From: Methylomonas rhizoryzae
GTDB lineage: Bacteria > Pseudomonadota > Gammaproteobacteria > Methylococcales > Methylomonadaceae
Assembly: GCF_008632455.1 (NCBI RefSeq)
Contig: NZ_CP043929.1
Span: 2,914,001-2,978,000, forward strand
Direction of reading: 5' to 3'
Length of the DNA stretch: 64,000 bases
The notes beneath the pieces are model-generated. The model saw nothing but the letters and a program-made list of their open reading frames with translations. It did not search any database and had not been told where the DNA came from. The position numbers were made by a program, and so were the translations under genes. Position 1 is the stretch's first letter; every line of letters starts with the position of its first letter. This document shows positions 1 through 7,555 of the stretch, one piece after another.

Positions 1-2
1 AA

Positions 3-338
3 GGTAAACCGACCCTGGAAGAAAATCTGTCCGACGTCAACGGCCTAAAACTGGCCTATCAAGCGTTCATCACTTCCGGCGACTCCACCAGCCAATACAC
101 CATCGGCAATCTGACCCTGTCGGCGCAACAATTGTTTTTCGTCAGCTTCGCGCAAAGTTTTTGCAACATTAGCCGTCCGGAAATGGACGAATACACGTAT
201 TCCCGGTCTTGGCAGCGCTATGCTCCGCCCCGTCAGCGGGTGATAGGCCCGATAAGCAACCGGCCGGAATTCGCCGCGGCGTTCAATTGCCCGAAAAATT
301 CGGCTATGAACCCCAACCGCAAATGCCAAGTTTGGTAA
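3..338 (+). CDS. M13 family metalloendopeptidase, C-terminal end (partial)
   Basis: Only the last 111 residues lie in the window, read from base 3 to the TAA at 336-338. The fragment starts with GKPTLEENLSDVNGLKLAY, runs through QLFFVSFAQSFC, and ends with PEFAAAFNCP and a terminal CQVW. This is the conserved C-terminal signature of neprilysin/PepO-type M13 zinc endopeptidases. The segment with the HExxH zinc site lies upstream of the window. Such enzymes are normally secreted or periplasmic and cleave oligopeptides; that role is inferred from the family. The final CxxW tail is the typical M13 terminus, so the gene appears intact at this end. Confidence 0.88.
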   Translation, partial: GKPTLEENLSDVNGLKLAYQAFITSGDSTSQYTIGNLTLSAQQLFFVSFAQSFCNISRPEMDEYTYSRSWQRYAPPRQRVIGPISNRPEFAAAFNCPKNSAMNPNRKCQVW

Positions 339-405
339 ACGCTTTCAATCGAGATTGCCCGGCATAATCAATGCCGGGCGGACGCCGGTTTAAGCGACAG
401 CCCGC

Positions 406-1272
406 TCAGCCCGGATAACGTTGTTTCATGAATGCCAGGGCCTTACCGGCCAGATCGTCCGAGTCGTGCCACAAGTTGCGCCATACGCACAAGGTATTGG
501 ATAACTTGGGATCCACGACTTCGGACGAGAACGATTCGAACGTGATGGGTCCTCGAAAATCGATCCGCTTGAGCGCATTGAAAAAGCTATCGAAATCGAC
601 GTTGCCGGTACCCAAATAACCGCGGTGGCTTTCGCCGATGTGCACGTAACCCAGCCGGTCCTTGGCGGCCAGCACCGACTGTTCCATGCCGTTTTCCTCT
701 ATGTTCATATGATAGGTGTCCAAATGCAGATAAGCATTGGGCCGATCGACTTCGTCCAAGAACGCCAAGCCTTCCAGTCCGGTATTCATGATGTTGGTTT
801 CGTAGCGATTGACCACTTCCAGATTGATGTTGATGCCTTTCTCGCCGGCATAATCGGCCAGACGTTGCATGGCGGCAATCGAGTTGGCCCGGTTTTGCCC
901 GGACGCCGGGCCGGGATATTTGCCCAGCGCGCAATAAATGACTCCGCACAACTCGGTACCGCCGATCGCATGCAACACGTCGGTGGCCTTGCGCAATAGT
1001 TCGTCGCCTTTGGCAACCACGCCCGGATCGGCGCTGCTCACGTCGGTCGCGGCGGACAAGCCCAGGGACGCATGCGCCCGCAGATGGTGCTCCTGCAGCA
1101 AATCCCTGGTTAGCACGGGGTCGACTTTCCACGGATCCAGCAAGGCAATTTCGATGTAGTCGTAGCCCGAGCGCGCCGCGCCGCCAATCGCCTTGCGCGC
1201 GCCTGCCGGCGTCCAGTCTCCGGACCACACCAAGGCGTGGCCGCCGAACTCCAATGCTTTACCGTTTGCCAT
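406..1272 (-). CDS. TIM-barrel sugar epimerase/isomerase (D-tagatose/D-psicose 3-epimerase-like)
   Basis: A 288-residue AP-endonuclease-2-type TIM barrel of the sugar isomerase/epimerase superfamily. Metal and catalytic motifs typical of ketose 3-epimerases are visible in order: EVVNRYETN (first Glu), LHLDTYHMNIEE (Asp/His), HIGESHRGYLGTG (His and substrate loop) and ITFESF (last Glu). The likely reaction is C3 epimerisation of a ketose or related sugar with a divalent metal; the real substrate is unknown. The ATG at 1272 was chosen because GGAGGA lies 8 nt upstream. An upstream TTG would extend the protein by six residues without a better ribosome site. It ends about 45 nt before the AraC-family gene on the same strand. 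Confidence 0.82.
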   Translation of the reverse strand: MANGKALEFGGHALVWSGDWTPAGARKAIGGAARSGYDYIEIALLDPWKVDPVLTRDLLQEHHLRAHASLGLSAATDVSSADPGVVAKGDELLRKATDVLHAIGGTELCGVIYCALGKYPGPASGQNRANSIAAMQRLADYAGEKGININLEVVNRYETNIMNTGLEGLAFLDEVDRPNAYLHLDTYHMNIEENGMEQSVLAAKDRLGYVHIGESHRGYLGTGNVDFDSFFNALKRIDFRGPITFESFSSEVVDPKLSNTLCVWRNLWHDSDDLAGKALAFMKQRYPG

Positions 1273-1316
1273 AGCCTGATTCCTCCACAAATGAGCGAAG
1301 CATAAAGCCCTTGCCT

Positions 1317-2165
1317 TTAATTGGCGAGCGAGATGTGCAACTCCATATCGCGCACTTGCGTATAGTCCCCGGAAGGCATGGCGTCAAAGCATTGATACGC
1401 GCCGGAAGTGCCGAAGCTTTCCCGATTGTCGACCAGCCAAGCAATGACTCTGGGTCTTAAGCGAATCAAGCACTCCAAATAAGTACTGCGAATAGTAAAA
1501 ACCACAAAGCGGGAAGGTTGCATTTCGAATTCCGACCAACAATCGGGCAATTTCATACCGGGAACCGGGTCGATGGCGCAGCCGTAACGGATATTTTCCG
1601 GCGCAGTTATATCGGGGTCGTCGAATACCAACCCATAACACTGACCGGAACCATCGATTCCCAAGCGCTCGAGTTCCGCACGAAATTTCGGCCAATGATT
1701 GAGCGACGCCTCGTAAGGTCCGAAATAGCGCTTGTACCACAATATTCGGTTTTTTTTCACAGGCACGATGCGAACCGGTATAGAGCCGATCTCCGTTTCA
1801 TTGAGTAATTGCAGATACTTATGCGTTGCCGCCAAGCGCATTTGTTGCGGTGTTTGCCCCCAACGGCGGCGGAATGCGCGAGTAAACGCTTGCTGCCCGG
1901 AATACCCCATGTTAATGGCGATGTCCAGCAACGACATCCGGGTATGGCAAACAAATACCGCGGCTAACTCCAGCTTCATTTGCAAAATAAATTGGACGAG
2001 GACCAAACCGGTTTGCTGTTTGAATAATCGCTGCAATTTAAAACGGCTAAACCCGTATTCTTCCGCCAGTTGTTGGATATACGCTCTATGATCCGATTGA
2101 CCATGGGCTTGAATGTAAATGTCTTGCTCAACTCGGGAGATAATCTGGTTGATGAATTTTTCCAT
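1317..2165 (-). CDS. AraC-family transcriptional regulator with GyrI-like effector domain
   Basis: A 282-residue protein. Residues of about 10-110 form an AraC/XylS double helix-turn-helix (YIQQLAEEYGFSRFKLQRLF, then SLLDIAINMGYSGQQAFTRA and FRRRWGQTPQQ). Residues of about 125-282 resemble the GyrI/SOUL-like small-molecule binding fold found in Rob/SbmC-type regulators (RIVPVKKNRILWYKRYFGPY, CYGLVFDDPD). Proteins with this architecture usually bind a hydrophobic or cationic compound and activate efflux or stress genes; the ligand here is unknown. ATG 2165 gives a compact start just before the first helix. A GTG 11 codons upstream is possible but has no clear ribosome site. Confidence 0.85.
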   Translation of the reverse strand: MEKFINQIISRVEQDIYIQAHGQSDHRAYIQQLAEEYGFSRFKLQRLFKQQTGLVLVQFILQMKLELAAVFVCHTRMSLLDIAINMGYSGQQAFTRAFRRRWGQTPQQMRLAATHKYLQLLNETEIGSIPVRIVPVKKNRILWYKRYFGPYEASLNHWPKFRAELERLGIDGSGQCYGLVFDDPDITAPENIRYGCAIDPVPGMKLPDCWSEFEMQPSRFVVFTIRSTYLECLIRLRPRVIAWLVDNRESFGTSGAYQCFDAMPSGDYTQVRDMELHISLAN

Positions 2166-2769
2166 GTTCGGCAATCCCTTAAATTGACAAGCAAGCACGA
2201 AAGGTTTTGTTGAGGATGGTCAATACTTTAAATTCTAACATCTTAAAGCAGGTGCACAAAATGCTAAACGGCTTGAGTCGATTTCACTATAGCATGTCGC
2301 TGCGATACAGCACCTCGGCCAATATGCTCGCTAAAATAGCGATATAACAACAAATTTGCAATTAGCGAACGAGAAGCCGATGTTGCGCTGAAACCTTGCG
2401 TCCGGTAATAGCGCACCATGCTGGCCGTAAGATTGAACGGATAGTAAACGCCGCTGAAACCGTAAGCCGGATTCCGCAACACTATTGTGCCTGGGAACGC
2501 TGTTATTCAATATACTTTAATTAAAAGTCGGCACTATTCGAATTCCTCCGTTGAGCAAAGGTGGCACGCTTTTTATGTCACCCGCTCGATGCGTGAATAT
2601 TGACATACTTACCGGCTAATTCTCGTTAGCTGAATAGTTATAAAAATTGTTCCGGATGAAATGTGGAAACGCTAAAACTAAACAGAATCCGGCGCGGACT
2701 ATATTAAACATCGACCCAATATTGACAGTCACATCCTGATCTTGATAACCCTAACGAATAGATTTCACA
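2166..2769. other. AT-rich intergenic region between divergent genes
   Basis: About 600 bases separate the AraC-family gene (minus) from the FHA gene (plus). The right half is strongly AT-rich, as expected for promoter DNA. I see no convincing gene, tRNA or strong hairpin. A 72-codon minus-strand frame at 2264-2482 lacks a ribosome site and recognisable content. Confidence 0.5.
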
Positions 2770-3726
2770 ATGGCAATTTTATTGAATAAAGAAACTGGTG
2801 AAAATGTCGAGTTATTACAAACGCATTTGTTTGGCTGCAATGCGAATCTTTCGAATGCCTTTCTTTACGAAGACACAACCTGTCCTTCGCACGCATTACT
2901 CCACTGGAATGGGAAAAACTGGTCGGTAATTGATTTAAGTGAATGCGGAACTTACCTGGACGGCAAACGAATCCCGAAGGGTAATTGCATCGCCTTGCGA
3001 AGCGGACAACAGTTGCAATTTGGTTCTACGGACAATCACGTGTGGCACGTGACAGACCTCTCCGGCCCTAAAGCTAAAAATCTCACGCCCGTGAGCTTGA
3101 TTGATAGCGACGTAAAAGAACAGATTATAGAAACGCGCAACGATACGCTTACATCTCAAAATGCGGCGTTACAAACAGAATTAAAATTGATATTGAAGAC
3201 AATTACAGAAACCGGAAGCGTCAAAAACAACATTGTATTAAATATTGAAGGTGAAAAATTTAATATTCAGATTGATAAAATCGCCGAAAAAAATAACGGC
3301 ACCATAAAAAGCCCAGTCCCAGAAAAATTACACATGTCGTTTTTTATTAGTACGGACGAAGAGCATACTAAAGTCAAGCTTTATTATGCCGGCAAGCTAT
3401 ATCAGTTAGGAGAATACGTACACCATTATTTACTCGTAACCTTAGCCCGCAAACGTCTTACCGATGTTTCGGCAAAAATAGACTCGACCGCACAAGGTTG
3501 GCTGGAGGTAGAACAACTAGCAAAAATGTTAGGCGTTAATATCCAGCATGTAAACATTTACATATTCAGGGCCAGACAACAAATTTCTCGCTTATTATAT
3601 AAAAATAAATCCGTCGAAATTATTGAACGCCGGCGCGGCAGCATTCGCCTAGCTCCGTTTTCTTTCGATATTTATCGAGGAGAACGTATGGAAGGAAAAT
3701 ACTCACCATTATTCCCTCCAGAATAG
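2770..3726 (+). CDS. FHA-domain protein with C-terminal winged-helix-like domain
   Basis: 318 residues. Residues of about 15-95 look like a divergent forkhead-associated phosphothreonine-binding domain: SHALLHWNGKNWSVIDLSE and TYLDGKRIPKG, then RSGQQLQFG. Residues of about 110-145 are a likely short coiled coil. The lysine-rich C-terminal 110 residues contain an ELAKMLGV-like helix-turn-helix (VEQLAKMLGVNIQHVNIYIF) followed by RARQQISRLL and ERRRGSIRLAP, resembling an OmpR-type winged helix. This suggests a DNA-binding regulator whose activity depends on binding a phosphorylated partner. No kinase is encoded next to it. No good Shine-Dalgarno site precedes the ATG. Its coding sequence is AT-richer than that of its neighbours. 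Confidence 0.68.
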   Translation: MAILLNKETGENVELLQTHLFGCNANLSNAFLYEDTTCPSHALLHWNGKNWSVIDLSECGTYLDGKRIPKGNCIALRSGQQLQFGSTDNHVWHVTDLSGPKAKNLTPVSLIDSDVKEQIIETRNDTLTSQNAALQTELKLILKTITETGSVKNNIVLNIEGEKFNIQIDKIAEKNNGTIKSPVPEKLHMSFFISTDEEHTKVKLYYAGKLYQLGEYVHHYLLVTLARKRLTDVSAKIDSTAQGWLEVEQLAKMLGVNIQHVNIYIFRARQQISRLLYKNKSVEIIERRRGSIRLAPFSFDIYRGERMEGKYSPLFPPE

Positions 3727-3780
3727 AATACCTTAACCTATTTTTATTAAATATTTCGCTCTAAATGTCTAAAAACCGGA

Positions 3781-3807
3781 AATAGGCCTTTATAAAAAAG
3801 GCCTATT
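3781..3807. terminator. Convergent-gene hairpin terminator
   Basis: A perfect 11-bp inverted repeat (AATAGGCCTTT at 3781-3791, AAAGGCCTATT at 3797-3807) with a 5-nt loop lies between the converging FHA and PEP-CTERM genes. On the minus strand it is followed by a short T-run (CCGGTTTTT), so it probably ends the PEP-CTERM transcript. Confidence 0.75.
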
Positions 3808-3820
3808 GAACTAAAAGCGC

Positions 3821-4759
3821 TTATCCCACCGATGTTTGCCGAGAATATACGGCCATACTCAAAACGCCTATCACCAACAAAGCCAAGGAAGTCGGTTCAG
3901 GAAGCGGCGGATTGGGTTGACTGGCGATAATAGTCCAATCAAGGTTATCGAAAATCGGAAACTCGCTATCGCCGGAAGGTCTGGATAGACCACCGTTGCC
4001 GCCGGTCACAAATTTGCCAATATCAAGCCCCGGGAATGTGGCGTTTAATACGGTGACTTGAAAACCGAGATTGGTGTTAGTAATTGCGGTTGCATAGGCG
4101 ACAGACAAAAATTCATCCACATTCAGCGGCGCAATTGAACTGAAATAATCGTTAGGCCCGGATAAGCCAAGCGTAAGCCTAAGCTCCCCGTTGGTGGCGC
4201 TATTGATGCCATCTTGCACGAAACCGTCCCGGCCATAGTCGTTCGCGCTGTCTTCGTATAAGGCCCCGACAAAAATTCCGTCGTTTTGCGCGCCTAACTT
4301 TGCAGCATCGAACGTATACATACCGCCTAATATGTTGCCCGTAGACCAATCAAAATAAGCCCTATCGTTAGCCTCCAAAGCACCGAGCCGGTATTGCCAA
4401 AGGTCGACATTTTGCGGGCCATCCTGATCGTCAGGGCCTAACGGTCCTAAATCAACATCTCGCCCATCCATCACTTTTACCGCGGCAAATGCTGTGAGTT
4501 CGTTAATACTGGTGCCGGAACCGATATTCGTTCCACCTATGCTATTGAAACCTACAATTGCGAACAAAATATCGCCTTTTGTTAAGGTAGCGCCGCCCGC
4601 CGCATTAACACTGTCATCGACGTTAATTAAATATTCGGCACTGTTATCGGAAAGCAATGCGGGTGACTGCTTTAAAAGTAAGTCATTAATATTGGTTGCA
4701 TTCGCTTGTAAAGAAGCACTAGCTGCAAGTAATGCCATTGCAAGTTTATCTATTTTCAT
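3821..4759 (-). CDS. PEP-CTERM sorted secreted protein
   Basis: 312 residues. The N-terminus is a signal peptide (MKIDKLAMALLAASASLQANA). The C-terminus has PLPEPTSLALLVIGVLSMAV followed by the basic YSRQ, a PEP-CTERM tripartite sorting tail recognised by exosortase/EpsH systems. The middle is a beta-rich, Asp/Asn/Gly-rich domain (VDDSVNAAGGATLTKGD, LGPDDQDGPQNVDLWQY) with no recognised fold. It is probably exported and anchored or released at the cell surface with exopolysaccharide; no exosortase gene is in the window. GGAG precedes the ATG at good spacing. Confidence 0.82.
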   Translation of the reverse strand: MKIDKLAMALLAASASLQANATNINDLLLKQSPALLSDNSAEYLINVDDSVNAAGGATLTKGDILFAIVGFNSIGGTNIGSGTSINELTAFAAVKVMDGRDVDLGPLGPDDQDGPQNVDLWQYRLGALEANDRAYFDWSTGNILGGMYTFDAAKLGAQNDGIFVGALYEDSANDYGRDGFVQDGINSATNGELRLTLGLSGPNDYFSSIAPLNVDEFLSVAYATAITNTNLGFQVTVLNATFPGLDIGKFVTGGNGGLSRPSGDSEFPIFDNLDWTIIASQPNPPLPEPTSLALLVIGVLSMAVYSRQTSVG

Positions 4760-4811
4760 TATTTACTCCAAATAGGTATATTGTTTACATCAAGGCTATA
4801 AATTTACCTAG

Positions 4812-4845
4812 ACAATAAAGACTCCGTATAACTAGAGTCTATTGT
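4812..4845. promoter_or_regulatory. Inverted repeat upstream of the PEP-CTERM gene
   Basis: ACAATA-A-AGACTC at 4812-4824 pairs with GAGTCTATTGT at 4835-4845, an 11-bp near-perfect repeat about 55-85 bases upstream of the PEP-CTERM start codon. Its place suggests an operator or a 5'-leader hairpin. The rest of 4760-5200 is AT-rich with no gene that I can support. Confidence 0.4.
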
Positions 4846-5200
4846 TATCTGCCTTGAACAACATATCCATTACGGATGATTACATTGAATTACAGCGGAC
4901 GACCGAATGAGCGGTATTTTTCGGATTATATCGTGCGTGTTGGTGAAACCATACTCGCCGCACCTCAAATTTCGGCAATCTGATTTGGAGCCGATCAATC
5001 AATATGAGCGCAAGGCGCAGAGATGTTGATCAAAACAGAAAATTGAAGTGCGAACTATGAAGCTATTTCATCGTCGAGTGTGCGTAATTGCGGACGCCAC
5101 AAAAAGTGCAAACACATGGCTAGACAGAGGAGTATAAAATATCGAAAAACTATGTTATTTACCAAAAACGCTTAAGTCATCTAACACACAATTGATCTAA

Positions 5201-5467
5201 AGTATTTCTCACGTCGATATTATCAAAAGCATTATTGGCACACTGTGCCTGGGCAAAAGCGATTTCGAAGCCATCGAAAACCATCGCGACGACGAGTATT
5301 TCAAAGCCGCGCCGGCCATTGATCAAGTGCCGTCCAGTGCCCGCGGAATCCTGGTCGACGCCACGGAAAATCAATTCTCCGCTTGCGTGGAATTGACCGA
5401 CGACAAGGCATCGAATCGGTTCGACGCCTTAGTCGCAACTCTTAAAAGCGAGAGCAAAAGCCGGTAG
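5201..5467 (+). pseudogene. IS1380-family transposase remnant (N-terminal fragment)
   Basis: The plus frame from 5201 reads SISHVDIIKSIIGTLCLGKS, then DFEAIENHRDDEYFK and QVPSSAR. This is the style of the N-terminal part of IS1380-family transposases (a LGKSDFEAIENxRxDxFF stretch followed by VPSSxRLRQR). After about 50 residues the match ends and an unrelated tail runs to a stop at 5465. There is no start codon, no catalytic core and no terminal repeats, so this is a relic. Confidence 0.6.
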
Positions 5468-5596
5468 CTCACCGCAGTAGCAGTTAGCGAAAGATTGACG
5501 CCGTGCGCTTCGACCGAACCTCTGCATGCTCCCTAAGCTCTAGCCGCAGCCGCATCGATAGCAAAACAACTATTCAGCGCCTACAAAGAAAGAGGC

Positions 5597-5625
5597 GGCA
5601 TTCCCCTCCGACGGGAATTTGTGCC
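5597..5625 (-). terminator. Putative terminator of the giant-protein operon
   Basis: On the minus strand the hairpin GGC-acaa-ATTCCC / GGGAAT-GCC with a 7-nt loop lies about 55 bases after the stop of the last operon gene. It is followed by a pyrimidine-rich GCCTCTTTCTTT. It is a moderately strong candidate for a rho-independent terminator. Confidence 0.4.
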
Positions 5626-5679
5626 AAGGCTAAATAGTTGCCGGTAAACAAAGGGCAAACTTGCTTATCAAACCGATGG

Positions 5680-7524
5680 TTAGCGCCACTGCACCGCCAC
5701 CTCGAATTTTTGCATCCTTCCGAGTAATTGGCGCGCCAGTAAATGCGAGGAATCTTGGTTAAAGGTCTTCAATTGCAGTACCCGCAGGGACGAGTTCTTC
5801 CATATTTGCGGGTTTTGCAATTGTCCTTCCACCGACATATGCAAGATGTCCGGGGTCTGCTGAATAGTCAAAGCCGTAAATTCGTCTTCGAACAAGTACA
5901 GAGCGACGGCCGGCGACAGCTGCGCGTAGTGGTAAGGTGGCAAGCGGGTTTGATCGGCAGCCGTCACAAAGACTTGCAGCCCCGGCCAGCCGGCCACGAT
6001 GTTGGAACGCAATAAAAAGCCGGTCAGTTTCTTATTGGCGAACTGCTCCGACAGCGCGGCTTCGCCGTCTTCGCAACAGGCTTGATGGGTGGACGGCACC
6101 CGCGCCGCGCCGAAAACGCCGTCGATCAGGGCTTGCATCCACAGCGAATCAACCGTGAAAAACCGAATGGACTCCGGCGGCAGCATGCGCTCGTCCGCCA
6201 ACAAATAGTTCAGAGGTACGCCTTTGAATTTCTGTAAATCCTGTAACCATTGCGTCAATTCCTCAGGCGGCTGCGGACATTCGCAAACGCAAGCGCATTG
6301 CACGCTCGGCAAGTGGCTGCCGGGTCTGCCAGGGGCCGCCGCCGCTTGTGCATGGGCGTGGTGAATTTGCTGCCGGCGCCACTTTTGCAACGCGCCCAGA
6401 ATGCGCCGGTTTTGCAACACCAGCAAGCGGCCCAGTTCCCATGCCGCGGCGTATCCGACCGTCAGCATGCCGATTTCCGCTTCGTAAGCCAGCAGACTAT
6501 CGGCGCAGGCCGCCGGCAATTTCACCGCTAGCGGCGCGGCAAGCAAAGAGCGCGGCGGAATCAGCGGACCGGCGTACCAGGAGACACCGCGCTCGCCGCT
6601 GCGAAATGTGTGCTGCAGCGGCACCAAGCCTCGATTCAGATAGCGTTCGGCATCCGGATTCAAGGCCGGCGGCAATTGCAACCAGCCCGAACCCAGCCGT
6701 GAAAACAAACCGGCCAAGGTTTCGCTCTCCGGGTGGTCGGCGCATTCGCAGCTAAAACTCCAGCTATGCAGCACCACCAAGGTGCTGCCGGCTTGGCCGC
6801 CGCTGTCGAAATCGTGGCTGCGATAGCGATTTTCCACCGAAACCAGATGCACGGTGTTGCGGCCCTTGGCCGGCAAGCGTTTTCCAAGTACAACCGCCAC
6901 GCTTTCCATCGCCTGGCCGTCGACCTGCCGGGCGCGCACGTGGCACAGCAGCTTCAGCTCGTCGAGGTCCGGCATGCAGTCGTGCAGAATCTGCGCCGGC
7001 ACATCAATGGCCTGAACCGGATCGGAATCGTGCTGGCCGGAGAGATGCTCGCCTGTCTCTGACTCTCTGGCCTGCGGCGGCAGCTTCCCCAAGGTGGTGG
7101 TGTAGACCTTGCTCTGTTGGGCTTCCGCTTCGTGCAATAACAACAAGACCAGCCAAGGCGCTTTGCCGTCGTCGTCGGCCTGCTTGCCCGTCGCTGGCAA
7201 ATTGTTTGCGTGACTGCCGCGCTCGGCGCTGCGCTCCCACGGCAGCGTGTCCCGGCTTAACATCACGTGCGGCAAGCTGTTTTCGTAACTGCCGCGCCCG
7301 CCCTGCGGCGGGTACACCGAATGAATGTCGGCAGGATTCAAACTGAAACGCTCGCCGGCCACCCAAAATTCGACTTTGCTGTCGTGTTGAACTTCGGTTT
7401 TTTGGTCGACGGCCACCCGCCAATTTGCGACCAGTGTGTAAGCACCTGCCGGCAGTGTGGGCCGGTGCTCTTTGCGTAAAAAGTATTGGGTTTGGGCATC
7501 TTGGGTGAACGTCGTTTCCGCCAT
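5680..7524 (-). CDS. Uncharacterised 614-aa protein, last gene of the giant-protein operon
   Basis: I do not recognise a named domain. There is no signal peptide or membrane segment. Features seen: an N-terminal beta-rich part with SLNPADIHSVYPPQG and LPHVMLSRDTLPWER (residues 60-98); PWLVLLLLHEAE (about 123-134); a helical GYAAAWELGRLLVLQNR (357-373); an unusual cysteine cluster CACVCEC (410-416) after an Ala/His-rich linker; and MLPPESIRFFTVDSLW with QALIDGVFGAAR (447-475). Such blocks look like a conserved family, not random sequence. AGGAGG lies 8 nt before the ATG. It follows the DUF6603 gene by 31 nt, so co-expression is likely. The role is unknown; a structural or assembly partner of the larger proteins is conjecture. 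Confidence 0.6.
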   Translation of the reverse strand: MAETTFTQDAQTQYFLRKEHRPTLPAGAYTLVANWRVAVDQKTEVQHDSKVEFWVAGERFSLNPADIHSVYPPQGGRGSYENSLPHVMLSRDTLPWERSAERGSHANNLPATGKQADDDGKAPWLVLLLLHEAEAQQSKVYTTTLGKLPPQARESETGEHLSGQHDSDPVQAIDVPAQILHDCMPDLDELKLLCHVRARQVDGQAMESVAVVLGKRLPAKGRNTVHLVSVENRYRSHDFDSGGQAGSTLVVLHSWSFSCECADHPESETLAGLFSRLGSGWLQLPPALNPDAERYLNRGLVPLQHTFRSGERGVSWYAGPLIPPRSLLAAPLAVKLPAACADSLLAYEAEIGMLTVGYAAAWELGRLLVLQNRRILGALQKWRRQQIHHAHAQAAAAPGRPGSHLPSVQCACVCECPQPPEELTQWLQDLQKFKGVPLNYLLADERMLPPESIRFFTVDSLWMQALIDGVFGAARVPSTHQACCEDGEAALSEQFANKKLTGFLLRSNIVAGWPGLQVFVTAADQTRLPPYHYAQLSPAVALYLFEDEFTALTIQQTPDILHMSVEGQLQNPQIWKNSSLRVLQLKTFNQDSSHLLARQLLGRMQKFEVAVQWR

Positions 7525-7555
7525 ACTTTGATCCTCCTGTTCTAAGCCAATCTGC

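Noticed and set aside
2264..2482. 72-codon minus-strand frame in the intergenic region
   Set aside because: No ribosome site, no recognised content; probably chance.
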